From: Vibrio scophthalmi LMG 19158
GTDB lineage: Bacteria > Pseudomonadota > Gammaproteobacteria > Enterobacterales > Vibrionaceae
Assembly: GCF_000222585.1 (NCBI RefSeq)
Contig: NZ_AFWE01000083.1
Location: 50,078-114,077, forward strand
Length of the DNA stretch: 64,000 nt
Direction: 5' to 3'
Shown: positions 55,428 through 64,000 of the stretch, piece by piece
Layout: each line of letters opens with the position of its first letter
Numbering within the stretch: position 1 is the stretch's first letter
Notes under the pieces: model-generated
Told to the model about the DNA's origin: nothing
Databases searched by the model: none
The model's input: the letters and a program-made list of their open reading frames with translations, nothing else
Made by a program: the position numbers and the translations under genes

Positions 55428-57341
55428 TCACAAGCTTTCTTGGTCGGTTGGTGGAAAACGAACCGTTTTACCTTCTGCGGTCAAAATCGCAATTTCACTG
55501 GGTTTGCCGTGGCTATCGAGCTTTAATTCACCCACTGCACTGGCATTGACCAAGCGGCGAGAACCTTTGATATCAGGGTCGCGCTTAAACACTTTCAACC
55601 GTTTACGCTTGGTAAAAAAGTTTAATGGCGAGCGCGGCGAATAAAGCGCTCGGTCAAAGCGGTCACAAATCGCTAATAACGGCTCTGGGAATTGGTTTTT
55701 AAACCCGCTACAGGTGATTTGGTAGATGTTTGGGCTCGACTTTCTGAATCTCAATTTGATGTCGTAGGCGAAGGAATAGTGCACATCTCCCGACAAAATA
55801 ACGAAATTAGTGGGTGTCTTAGTGTGAGTAAAAATACTCAGCAAGGTATTGGCACTGCCGGGGTGCGCCATCCAGTTTTCGGCATCGATTAAAAGCGGTT
55901 GGCCCAATAATGTCATGCTTTTTTGTAACGCTTCGATGAATTTGACGCCGAACATTGGCGCTGCCGAAATCACGATCACCTTATCTTGATGCATGAGTTG
56001 CTGCTGAAATTCGATCAGAGCTTCCCAATCCATTAGTCCGGATGGTTTGTTCATCCGTGATTCTGAGCGCCAGCGGCGAGTACGCGTATCCAACACCACG
56101 ACTTTTGGTGAGCTATGAATGGTGTAGTGCCACTGTTCAAAGCTATACAGGTATTGAATTAAATCATCTTGCGCTTGTGCTTGTTCACTAGCACTGAATC
56201 GTTGCGCTAAGGTAAGTAATTCAAGTGGGAAGCTATCGGGTTCATTCCCCCATCCTTGACATAACCAGTAGCTGATCAAACCATTCCCGATGATACGTTT
56301 GGCAAACACATTATCGTAGGCCGCTTTTTCCCAACCAACGGTGAGATTCCAATCATCGGTAACATCGTGATCATCGAAAATCATGTAAGTGGGAATGTGG
56401 GCAATTAAGCGCCGTATGTGGCTTAAACCAGCAACAAATTGTTCAATATGGTTTTTTTCTTGGTGCCATTGTTTGATGTCCACCGCCGCCAATCGGTTTC
56501 CTACGTGTTGAAAATCCTGTTCTGCTAATCGATTAAGATTAACGTGCGACCAAAGCGTTGGCGACCAAACCAATAAATACATCGCGATGAATTCGCCAAA
56601 GCTAATCAGGTGGTTTTCACAGTCGCGTGAACTGAATATTGGGCTGTATTTGGCGTGTAGCCAACGGTTGAGCCTGTGGCTGTGGTCAAGATAGCTTGGC
56701 AGAAGTCGGTCGCGTTGATAGTAGCAATTTGGGTGTTCAAACAGTGCTTGGCTGGTTTGGATTGGAGCATCGACGAAACGTTCTTGTTTGAGACCGAGTA
56801 GATCACAGACCTGATGAATCGCATCCAGCATTGGGCCAGCAACGTGATCAGCGTAGATCTGATCGCCACTCATCATCAATAGGTCGGGACGTTCTTCAAG
56901 CGCTTGGGTTGAGACTTTTAAGTCCGCTTGAACTAAGGCATCTTTACTCGCGTGATGAGGATTACGGCACGAGCCATGAAGCAAATAATCGGCTTGGGTG
57001 CTGATGCGGAAAGTGGGCCTAATCTCATCCTCATAGAGTAAATCAGGCATTAATTCAGCAAGGCTACCTTGTGAGGTCTTCAGGTCGTAGCTTAAGGCGA
57101 CATTCGCCGGAAACGTCCCTTTGAATTGAGCACAAACGACATAGGCGCGTTCACCGACTTTCAATGACTGGCAGTCGGTAAGTGGGGCTTGATAAATGAG
57201 CGCGTTGTCAGCGTCAGCATAGAGTTGAAATTCACCGGAAACCGGTTGACTGGTTACATACCACAGCACTAATTCAGACGGTGTGGTTTTTCTCAAAATA
57301 GGGCCGGCTAGAATAAGCGGCAAAGATTGGGTGTCGCTCAT
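55428..57341 (-). CDS. PhoD-like metallophosphatase
   Basis: The 637-residue protein belongs to the PhoD-like alkaline phosphatase family. Metal-binding blocks are LLHGSCRNPHHASKD, LMMSGDQIYADHVAGP, IFDDHDVTDDWN and ILSGDVHYSFAYD. There is no signal peptide, unlike Tat-exported PhoD enzymes, so it is probably cytoplasmic. Substrate unknown. It follows a small unknown gene by 44 nt, and the TerB-like gene lies downstream. Confidence 0.88.
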   Translation of the reverse strand: MSDTQSLPLILAGPILRKTTPSELVLWYVTSQPVSGEFQLYADADNALIYQAPLTDCQSLKVGERAYVVCAQFKGTFPANVALSYDLKTSQGSLAELMPDLLYEDEIRPTFRISTQADYLLHGSCRNPHHASKDALVQADLKVSTQALEERPDLLMMSGDQIYADHVAGPMLDAIHQVCDLLGLKQERFVDAPIQTSQALFEHPNCYYQRDRLLPSYLDHSHRLNRWLHAKYSPIFSSRDCENHLISFGEFIAMYLLVWSPTLWSHVNLNRLAEQDFQHVGNRLAAVDIKQWHQEKNHIEQFVAGLSHIRRLIAHIPTYMIFDDHDVTDDWNLTVGWEKAAYDNVFAKRIIGNGLISYWLCQGWGNEPDSFPLELLTLAQRFSASEQAQAQDDLIQYLYSFEQWHYTIHSSPKVVVLDTRTRRWRSESRMNKPSGLMDWEALIEFQQQLMHQDKVIVISAAPMFGVKFIEALQKSMTLLGQPLLIDAENWMAHPGSANTLLSIFTHTKTPTNFVILSGDVHYSFAYDIKLRFRKSSPNIYQITCSGFKNQFPEPLLAICDRFDRALYSPRSPLNFFTKRKRLKVFKRDPDIKGSRRLVNASAVGELKLDSHGKPSEIAILTAEGKTVRFPPTDQESL

Positions 57342-57385
57342 AGGGTATTCGATGATATGGTCTCGTTTATTTATTCGCTGACAGG

Positions 57386-57775
57386 TTATTCGCTGACTGA
57401 TTCTTCAAATGCCAGTTGTTCATACTCAGCGCTTTCTAAAATTTCAATTACTTCGCCGCTGCTTTGTTCGTGGCCGATGAGAAATAGCGCCAAGAGCGCA
57501 TCCGCTTTACTGCTGTTATCGGAATCTTCAGCAATAATTTGCTCAAACCGCTGACGAATCATGTCAATTTCATGATCGACGAAGCCGCGAGCTTCTTCAC
57601 CTTGAATATCTTCGGGTGCATTGTCAAACTGTAAAAACAGCATATCGTCTACCGTTGAAGTAGCGACTAATTGCTCTGGTAACCATTCATCACCCGTGAC
57701 GACATTTAAGTCGCAATCGGCTGGAAGGGCATTAAGTACATTCTTGAGTTCAGAAACTTTCACAATTTTTAGCAT
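57386..57775 (-). CDS. Acidic hypothetical protein
   Basis: The 129-residue protein is strongly acidic with no signal peptide or membrane helix. The N-terminus (LKIVKVSELKNVLNALPADCDLNVVTGDEWLPEQLVA) suggests a small alpha/beta domain, followed by a helical acidic tail. I do not recognise it. It is in the same direction as the PhoD-like gene and 44 nt upstream of it, so they may be cotranscribed. Confidence 0.65.
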   Translation of the reverse strand: MLKIVKVSELKNVLNALPADCDLNVVTGDEWLPEQLVATSTVDDMLFLQFDNAPEDIQGEEARGFVDHEIDMIRQRFEQIIAEDSDNSSKADALLALFLIGHEQSSGEVIEILESAEYEQLAFEESVSE

Positions 57776-57872
57776 CGAGAGATCGTATCATTCTATTTTA
57801 ACGGCGAATGTCAGTGAAACATAAGAGCAAAGTCGCTGATCTGGGTAAATTAATTTTCTTTTGGTTAAAAAA

Positions 57873-59198
57873 ATGACAATTCACAACCGGCTACCAATTT
57901 TTATCGCAATAATCAGCTCCAGTTTCACCTCTCTGGTGGTGGCGAAACAAGCAGAACCGATCGCAGAACAAGATTGGGGGTTGGCGGCAATGTATCGTAT
58001 TGCCAGTGTGCCATTTGCAACCGAAAGTGGCGATCAAACGGTAGGGACGTTTGTTCCCTTAATGTATTTCAGCAACGATTGGGTCTTTATTGACGGTCTT
58101 GAAGGGGGCGTTCACCTGACTCAATGGCAAGATGATAGCTTGCAGTTGAATGCGTTAACGCGGATGCGTTTTGTGGATATTCCCGCTTCTATTCAAAACG
58201 CTAACCAAGGTGATAGCGCTGATTTTGGTTTGCAACTACGCCAATCATTGAATGATGAATGGCATCTAGACTGGGAAGTCATGAGCGATGAAGATTTTCG
58301 CTTTCATACTAACCTTCGTGCTAGTGCCGAATATCAATGGGGCGACTGGAACCTCAAGCCAAGTGCGACATTGCGTTACAAAGACGCCGATTTTAATAGT
58401 CAATACTATGCATTTAGTGAGTATACCGCGCAAAAAATAGGTGCGGGAGTGGATGTTAATATCGGCGTTGATGCTCGCTATCATGTCGCCTCAAATTTGT
58501 ATTTACTCGGTTCGACTAGCGTCACGCGTTTAGATCATAACGCTTATCATGCCCAAGCGGTGGAAGAGCGTTATCAGGGAGAAGTGTTTGTTGGTTTTGG
58601 CTTTTTTAATGACAGCAGTGCGCCTAAAAAAACACAGTTAACCAATTCACGTTATTTCAGAGTGGCGCATGGTTGGGCGACGCCGTCTAATATTGGCGAT
58701 ATTTTTGCCCTTAACCGTGAAAAAGACCCGTACAACAACCAATTGACTTCGTTGTTTTATGGCCATCCATTAACCGATGAATTGTTTGGCTACCCAGTCG
58801 ATCTCTATTTCACGCCCGGAATCGTGCATCATTGGTCTTCCGATGTGCAAAATGCCAGTACTGAATGGGTGGCGGCAATTAAAGCCTATGTGACGGTCGA
58901 GTGGCCAACGCGCTGGCGTTTTGGTGTCGCAGAAGGGCTCTCTTACATCGATAACATCAGTTATATCGAACAAAGCGAAATGGACCGAAAAGGCTATACG
59001 CCGAGTCATCTACTGAACTACTTGGATTTTTCCTTCGATATCAATGTGGGTGACTTAGTCAATCAACCTTCATGGCAGCATGTTTGGTTTGGCTACTCCT
59101 TGCATCATCGTAGTGCCATTTTTGAAAAAGCCTCTCAGTTTGGCCGCATTAAGGGGGGCAGTAACTACAATACGGTTTATCTACAGTTCGATTTTTAG
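57873..59198 (+). CDS. Long MipA/OmpV-like outer-membrane protein
   Basis: The 441-residue protein has a signal peptide (TIHNRLPIFIAIISSSFTSLVVA) and an N-terminal half like MipA/OmpV (WGLAAMYRIASVPFATES...). It ends VYLQFDF, a barrel signal. It is about 190 residues longer than OmpV. The C-terminal part includes SLHHRSAIFE and GGSNYNTVYLQFDF, similar in feel to acyloxyacyl hydrolase (PagL-like) endings, but this is unproven. The ATG at 57873 was preferred over a TTG at 57861. A weak terminator follows. Confidence 0.7.
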   Translation: MTIHNRLPIFIAIISSSFTSLVVAKQAEPIAEQDWGLAAMYRIASVPFATESGDQTVGTFVPLMYFSNDWVFIDGLEGGVHLTQWQDDSLQLNALTRMRFVDIPASIQNANQGDSADFGLQLRQSLNDEWHLDWEVMSDEDFRFHTNLRASAEYQWGDWNLKPSATLRYKDADFNSQYYAFSEYTAQKIGAGVDVNIGVDARYHVASNLYLLGSTSVTRLDHNAYHAQAVEERYQGEVFVGFGFFNDSSAPKKTQLTNSRYFRVAHGWATPSNIGDIFALNREKDPYNNQLTSLFYGHPLTDELFGYPVDLYFTPGIVHHWSSDVQNASTEWVAAIKAYVTVEWPTRWRFGVAEGLSYIDNISYIEQSEMDRKGYTPSHLLNYLDFSFDINVGDLVNQPSWQHVWFGYSLHHRSAIFEKASQFGRIKGGSNYNTVYLQFDF

Positions 59199-59239
59199 TC
59201 GGTGTTGCAGGCTAATTCCGACTATGTTTATTCAGTCAG

Positions 59240-59270
59240 AAGGCGAACAGATTCGCCTTATTGATTTGTT
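59240..59270 (+). terminator. Weak terminator after the OmpV-like gene
   Basis: AAGGCGAA/TTCGCCTT, 8-bp stem with 4-nt loop (59240-59247 with 59252-59259), is followed by ATTGATTTGTTTATT. Confidence 0.55.
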
Positions 59271-59360
59271 TATTAGCCCAGTCCTCAACGGCAAGTTACT
59301 TAGGGCTATTCTGTGATACAATTCGCGCAGTTTTGATAAGTAAAAAGAATAGGACACGCT

Positions 59361-62300
59361 TTGACCTCGTCACAGCCGAAAAAATCTCAGCCTAGCGAGA
59401 CCGCAGTGCATGCAAACAATGCCGCGTCTCTGCGTAAGGCCCTTGAACAATGTATGATTCGAGACCGCTTCCGTTTGAGTAAGCGTATTTCTGGTGCAAG
59501 CAAAATCAATAAAGAAGCATCGCGTAATGCGGTGTTCGATGAAATTGCACTGGATATCGCCAAATCAATGATGGAAGTCGAGCAGCGCCATGCGCAGCGA
59601 ATTACTATTGAATACCCTGAAATCCTGCCTGTTAGCCAAAAGAAAGATGACATCGCCAAAGCGATCGCTGAGCACCAAGTGGTGATCGTTGCTGGTGAAA
59701 CTGGCTCAGGTAAAACCACTCAGCTACCAAAAATCTGTGCCGAGCTTGGTCGTGGGAAATTTGGCCTGATTGGTCATACTCAACCACGTCGATTGGCGGC
59801 ACGTTCGGTCGCAAACCGTATTGCTGAAGAAATGCAGACTCAACTGGGTGAGTTTGTCGGCTACAAAGTTCGATTTAACGATCAAATTTCAGAGAATACT
59901 CAAATCAAGTTGATGACAGACGGTATTTTGCTGGCTGAAATTCAACACGACCGATTCCTTAATCAGTACGACACCATCATTATCGATGAAGCGCATGAGC
60001 GCAGCTTAAACATCGATTTTATTTTAGGCTACCTTAAAGAGTTGTTGCCGCGTCGTCCTGATCTCAAGATCATCATCACCTCTGCAACGATTGACCCTGA
60101 GCGTTTCTCAAAACACTTCAGCAATGCACCGATCATTGAAGTTTCTGGCCGCACCTATCCGGTTGATACTCGTTATCGCCCATTAAGTGGTTACGATGAT
60201 GTCGATCGTGATCAGCTAGAAGGCATCTTTGAAGCGGTCGATGAACTGTGTGATGAAGGCTTAGGCGACATCTTGATCTTTATGAACGGTGAACGTGAAA
60301 TTCGCGACACCGCAGATGCACTGAGCAAACGTAACTTAAAGGGCACCGAAATCGTACCGCTGTACGCTCGATTGTCTGCGAGTGAACAGAACCGTATCTT
60401 CCAGCCACATGCTGGTCGTCGAATTGTACTGGCGACCAACGTCGCTGAGACCTCGTTAACTGTTCCGGGTATTAAGTACGTCATCGATCCGGGTACTGCC
60501 CGCATTAGTCGTTATAGCTATCGTACCAAAGTTCAGCGCTTGCCGATTGAGCCGGTTTCTCAAGCGAGTGCTAACCAGCGTAAAGGTCGTTGTGGTCGTG
60601 TTGAAGAAGGTATCTGTATTCGTTTGTATTCAGAAGAGGATTTTAACTCCCGTCCTGAATTTACTGATCCAGAAATCCTTCGCACTAACTTAGCCTCAGT
60701 TATCTTGCAGATGACCGCGCTGGGCCTCGGCGATATAGAAGCCTTCCCATTTGTCGAAGCGCCAGATAAACGTAACGTGCAAGATGGTGTACGCCTGCTT
60801 GAAGAGCTAGGTGCGCTGAATGGTGATGTTAAAGAGGCTAAAAAACGTCTTACAAATACAGGGCGCCAGCTTGCTCGTTTACCGATTGATCCACGTTTAG
60901 CGCGTATGGTGCTTGAAGCGCCAAAGTATGGTGCGCTAAAAGAAGTGATGATCGTTGCGGCAGCACTGTCGATTCAAGATCCGCGTGAACGTCCAAGTGA
61001 TAAGAAACAATCTTCCGATGATAAGCATCGCCGCTTTTTCCATGAAGATTCTGACTTCCTGACGTTTGTGAACCTGTGGGATTATATTCAAAAGCAGCAG
61101 AAAGAGCTGTCAGGCAACCAATTCCGTAAGCAGTGTAAGCTTGATTATCTCAACTACTTACGCGTAAGAGAATGGCAGGATGTTTACTTCCAAATTCACC
61201 AATCAATGCGTGAAATGGAGTTTAAGCTTAATTCTGAACCGGCGAATTACCAAAGTGTCCATAGCGCGATTTTGGTTGGCTTGCTGTCGCATATTGGTAT
61301 CAAAGACCAAGAGAAGAGTGACTATCAAGGTGCGCGTAATGCACGCTTCCACATTTTCCCTGCTTCTGGTTTGTTTAAGAAACAGCCTAAGTGGATTATG
61401 TCGGCAGAGCTGGTGGAAACCTCGAAGCTTTGGGGACGCATCATTGCTAAGATCCAACCAGAGTGGATCGAGCCGTTAGCCGGACATTTGATTAAGCGCA
61501 GCTACAGCGAACCACATTGGTCGAAGAAGCGCGCTGCGGTCATGGCACACGAGAAAGTGATGCTGTACGGAGTGCCAATCGTACCAAAACGCTTAGTCAA
61601 TTATGAGCGCATTGATGCCACCATTAGCCGTGAAATCTTCATCCGTAGCGCATTGGTAGAAGGAGATTGGGAAACCAAACACGCCTTCTTCAAGCAAAAC
61701 CGTAAATTGCTGCAAGAAGTTGAAGAGCTTGAGCATAAATCACGTCGTCGTGACATCTTGGTCGATGACGATGAGCTGTTTGATTTCTACGATCAGCGTG
61801 TTGGCACCGAAGTGGTCTCGGGCCGTCATTTCGATACTTGGTGGAAAAAAGCGTCAAAACAAAACCCTGAACTGCTTAATTTTGAAAAAGAGATGCTGTT
61901 CAGAGGGGATGCGAGCCACGTAACCGATTTGGATTACCCGAACTTCTGGTATCAAAATGGCCTCAAGTTGAAGCTGAGCTACCAATTTGAACCGGGTGAT
62001 GACAACGATGGTGTGACGGTACACATTCCGTTGCCGATCTTAAACCAGATCGAGATGGCAGGCTTTGACTGGCAGATCCCAGGTCTGCGCCATGAATTGG
62101 TGATGAGCTTAATTAAGTCACTACCAAAAACATTGCGTAAGAACTTTGTGCCTGCACCAAATTACGCTGACGCTTTCCTTGCTCGTGTGACTGCGATGGA
62201 AATGCCGCTGCTTGATGCGCTGGAAAAAGAGTTGCGTCGCATGACGGGCGTTGAGTTGTACCGCGAAGATTGGAAACTAGAACAAGTGCCAGAGCATTTG

Positions 62301-63290
62301 AAGGTGACTTTCCGTGCGGTCGACCATCGTAATCGCAAGCTAAAAGAGCACAAAGATCTGCATGAGCTAAAAGAAAGCCTCAAAGATAAAGTACAAGAAA
62401 CCTTATCTAAAGTGGCAGACTCAGATATTGAGCAACAAGGTCTGCATACTTGGAGCTTCGGCGAACTGCCTAAAGTCTATCAACAAAAACGTGGCGGCTA
62501 CGAAGTAAAAGCGTACCCAGCGATTGTTGATAACAAAGACAGTGTTGAGATCAAACTCTACGAAACCGAGCAAGAGCAAGTAGCAGCGATGCGCGCAGGT
62601 CAGCGTCGTCTTGTGCTACTTAACGTGCCGTCGCCGGTGAAATACTTGCACTCGAACTTGCCTAACAAATCTAAATTGGGTCTTTACTTTAACCCTTACG
62701 GTAAAGTGATGGACTTGATCGATGACTGTATTGCTTGTGGTATTGATAAGTTGATCGAAGAGCAGGGCGGTTTGGTTTGGGAATCAGCTCAGTTTGAAAA
62801 GATGAAAGAGCATATTCGTGCAGAACTCGGTGATACGGTGGTTGATGTTGCTCAACAGGTAGAAACTATTCTGACCACCGCGTTCAACATCAATAAGAAA
62901 CTGAAAGGACGTATCGATTTTACCATGGCGTTTGCTTTGTCAGACATCAAGGCGCAAATCGAAGGTTTGATTTTCAAAGGCTTCGCGACCGAATGTGGCT
63001 GGAAGCGTCTACCAGATATTTTACGCTACATGAGAGCGATTGAACGTCGCATGGAAAAACTGCCAATCGATCCAAATAAAGACCGATTACATATGCTAAA
63101 AATTGAATCAGTAGTGAGTGATTACAAAGAACTATTGAACAAGATCCCGAAAGGCATGGCAGTACCGGACAACGTTAAAGAAATCCGTTGGATGATAGAA
63201 GAGCTACGTGTTAGCTTGTTTGCTCAGCAGTTGGGTACGCCGTATCCGGTTTCTGACAAGCGAGTGATCAACGCAATCAACGCTTGTTAG
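59361..63290 (+). CDS. hrpA: ATP-dependent RNA helicase HrpA
   Basis: HrpA is a large DEAH-box RNA helicase; in E. coli it acts on stalled ribosomes and mRNA processing. The 1309-residue protein has Walker A (GETGSGKTT), the DEAH box (IIDEAHERSLN), TSATID, motif VI (QRKGRCGRV), an HA2/OB region, and the long C-terminal HrpA-specific domain (DUF3418-type). Its sequence is close to E. coli HrpA through the core. The TTG start at 59361 has AGGA upstream and gives an N-terminus that aligns with the family. Confidence 0.95.
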   Translation: MTSSQPKKSQPSETAVHANNAASLRKALEQCMIRDRFRLSKRISGASKINKEASRNAVFDEIALDIAKSMMEVEQRHAQRITIEYPEILPVSQKKDDIAKAIAEHQVVIVAGETGSGKTTQLPKICAELGRGKFGLIGHTQPRRLAARSVANRIAEEMQTQLGEFVGYKVRFNDQISENTQIKLMTDGILLAEIQHDRFLNQYDTIIIDEAHERSLNIDFILGYLKELLPRRPDLKIIITSATIDPERFSKHFSNAPIIEVSGRTYPVDTRYRPLSGYDDVDRDQLEGIFEAVDELCDEGLGDILIFMNGEREIRDTADALSKRNLKGTEIVPLYARLSASEQNRIFQPHAGRRIVLATNVAETSLTVPGIKYVIDPGTARISRYSYRTKVQRLPIEPVSQASANQRKGRCGRVEEGICIRLYSEEDFNSRPEFTDPEILRTNLASVILQMTALGLGDIEAFPFVEAPDKRNVQDGVRLLEELGALNGDVKEAKKRLTNTGRQLARLPIDPRLARMVLEAPKYGALKEVMIVAAALSIQDPRERPSDKKQSSDDKHRRFFHEDSDFLTFVNLWDYIQKQQKELSGNQFRKQCKLDYLNYLRVREWQDVYFQIHQSMREMEFKLNSEPANYQSVHSAILVGLLSHIGIKDQEKSDYQGARNARFHIFPASGLFKKQPKWIMSAELVETSKLWGRIIAKIQPEWIEPLAGHLIKRSYSEPHWSKKRAAVMAHEKVMLYGVPIVPKRLVNYERIDATISREIFIRSALVEGDWETKHAFFKQNRKLLQEVEELEHKSRRRDILVDDDELFDFYDQRVGTEVVSGRHFDTWWKKASKQNPELLNFEKEMLFRGDASHVTDLDYPNFWYQNGLKLKLSYQFEPGDDNDGVTVHIPLPILNQIEMAGFDWQIPGLRHELVMSLIKSLPKTLRKNFVPAPNYADAFLARVTAMEMPLLDALEKELRRMTGVELYREDWKLEQVPEHLKVTFRAVDHRNRKLKEHKDLHELKESLKDKVQETLSKVADSDIEQQGLHTWSFGELPKVYQQKRGGYEVKAYPAIVDNKDSVEIKLYETEQEQVAAMRAGQRRLVLLNVPSPVKYLHSNLPNKSKLGLYFNPYGKVMDLIDDCIACGIDKLIEEQGGLVWESAQFEKMKEHIRAELGDTVVDVAQQVETILTTAFNINKKLKGRIDFTMAFALSDIKAQIEGLIFKGFATECGWKRLPDILRYMRAIERRMEKLPIDPNKDRLHMLKIESVVSDYKELLNKIPKGMAVPDNVKEIRWMIEELRVSLFAQQLGTPYPVSDKRVINAINAC

Positions 63291-63317
63291 CCAACAAAAT
63301 AGCAAGGTAAACCATTA

Positions 63318-63354
63318 AGCCCACTAGAGAATTTCGCTCTGGTGGGTCTTATTT
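63318..63354 (+). terminator. Terminator of hrpA
   Basis: CCCACTAGAG/CTCTGGTGGG stem (63320-63329 with 63337-63346, one G-T pair) is followed by a short T run. Confidence 0.75.
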
Positions 63355-63468
63355 TACTTACCGTTTACACAACGGTATGTAATTTGCATTATTTTAGCCC
63401 AATGGCAGAACTGTCAGAGATCCGGCAGAGCATTGCCGAGCTCACAAAATTATAAGAGAAGGTTAATT

Positions 63469-63963
63469 ATGAAAAAGACATTACTCGCTCTAGCACTTTT
63501 AGGTGCATCTGCGACCGCTTCAGCTGATTCATGGATCTACGGTGGCGCGAGCGCAGGCCAAGCGGATTTAGGTAATGAGTCTGCGACTTCATACAATGTT
63601 CACGTTGGCACCGGCATTCTACCCTTCATCGGTCTAGAAGCGGGCTACCAGAACTTTGGTGATTTCGGCACAACTCAATACGGTAACAAGCTTATTGGTG
63701 ATCTTGAAGGTTCTGCAGTTTACTTTGCTGCGAAACCAAGCATTGATTTTGGTCCTTTACACGTTTACGCAAAAGCGGGCGTACACTCATACGAGTTGAA
63801 GGGTACTAACTTTAAAGAAGACGAGTACGACACAATGTACGGCATCGGCGCTGAATACTTCGTTATGGGTCCTATTTCTCTAGGCGCGAGCTACAATGTT
63901 TTCTCTATGAAAGAAGACGACGTGAAGAACTTCTCTATCAACGCGACGTTCCACTTCTTGTAA
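63469..63963 (+). CDS. Small outer-membrane beta-barrel protein
   Basis: The 164-residue protein has a signal peptide (KKTLLALALLGASATASA) and a mature part of alternating aromatic and polar residues (SWIYGGASAGQADLG, GIGAEYFVMGPISLGASYNVF), like an eight-stranded OmpA/OmpX-type barrel. I cannot assign a particular family; it resembles AcfA- and OmpW-like small porin family proteins. The ATG at 63469 has AGAAGG upstream; the longer frame to 63433 would place 12 residues before the signal. Confidence 0.8.
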   Translation: MKKTLLALALLGASATASADSWIYGGASAGQADLGNESATSYNVHVGTGILPFIGLEAGYQNFGDFGTTQYGNKLIGDLEGSAVYFAAKPSIDFGPLHVYAKAGVHSYELKGTNFKEDEYDTMYGIGAEYFVMGPISLGASYNVFSMKEDDVKNFSINATFHFL

Positions 63964-64000
63964 TACGCGATACCTGATTTTAAGAACCCAGCCAATGTGC

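Noticed and set aside
1-64000. CRISPR arrays, tRNA or rRNA genes, insertion sequences and prophage
   Set aside because: None were seen: no regular spaced repeats, no transposase or integrase, and no RNA gene motif in the gaps.

Overview
This window is a contiguous piece of a gammaproteobacterial chromosome, almost certainly chromosome 1 of a Vibrio species. Evidence for this is the gene order ndh, csiV, mfd, pilZ gene, lolCDE, comEC, msbA, lpxK, ycaR, kdsB, spoVR, yeaH, prkA, the moderate GC content, Vibrio-type proteins (CsiV, DUF3360, OmpV) and compact convergent terminators. I see no rRNA, tRNA, transposase, phage gene or CRISPR array. The species cannot be named from the sequence alone.

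Layout. 1-2.4 kb: NADH dehydrogenase II behind a promoter with a consensus FNR box, then an acetyltransferase. 2.5-7.4 kb (minus strand): pilZ gene-mfd-csiV. 7.6-17.5 kb (plus strand): envelope biogenesis, with LolCDE (lipoprotein release), ComEC (DNA uptake), MsbA (LPS flipping), LpxK (lipid A 4'-kinase), YcaR and KdsB (Kdo activation); a DUF2062 membrane gene diverges from comEC. 17.5-22.4 kb (minus): the stress module prkA-yeaH-spoVR. 22.7-32 kb: OmpV, YfbU, a secreted Ntn hydrolase, PflA, an LpxR-like outer-membrane protein, PflB and the DUF3360 permease-like protein, with FNR-like sites near pflB and DUF3360. 32.4-35.7 kb: a basic-amino-acid ABC importer with strong RNA hairpins around its binding-protein gene.

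35.8-42.3 kb (minus) is the first region I would examine. Seven genes with spacings from about -13 to +10 nt encode a secreted helical protein, a LolD-like ATPase, an FtsX/MacB-like permease, a LolA-like periplasmic carrier, an outer-membrane beta-barrel, a LytS-type histidine kinase and a LytTR regulator. Together these could form a trans-envelope lipid or lipoprotein pathway with its own two-component sensor, separate from the canonical LolCDE also present here.

42.5-46.5 kb holds small orphan genes (a helical protein, two membrane proteins, a lipoprotein), a divergent Tag-family glycosylase, a DsbA-like oxidoreductase and a small Cys/His protein. 46.7-52.3 kb (minus) is the second unusual system: a membrane-anchored DUF2760 protein with a V-E-K repeat, followed by two different Hsp70 proteins, preceded by a sequence matching a sigma-32 heat-shock promoter. 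52.6-64 kb carries a CHASE-GGDEF diguanylate cyclase, a DEDDh exonuclease, a TerB-like protein, a PhoD-like phosphatase, a long MipA/OmpV-like barrel protein, the RNA helicase HrpA and a small outer-membrane protein.

Many start codons were moved downstream of the longest open frame where a signal peptide, Shine-Dalgarno sequence or family N-terminus supported it; the entries say so.
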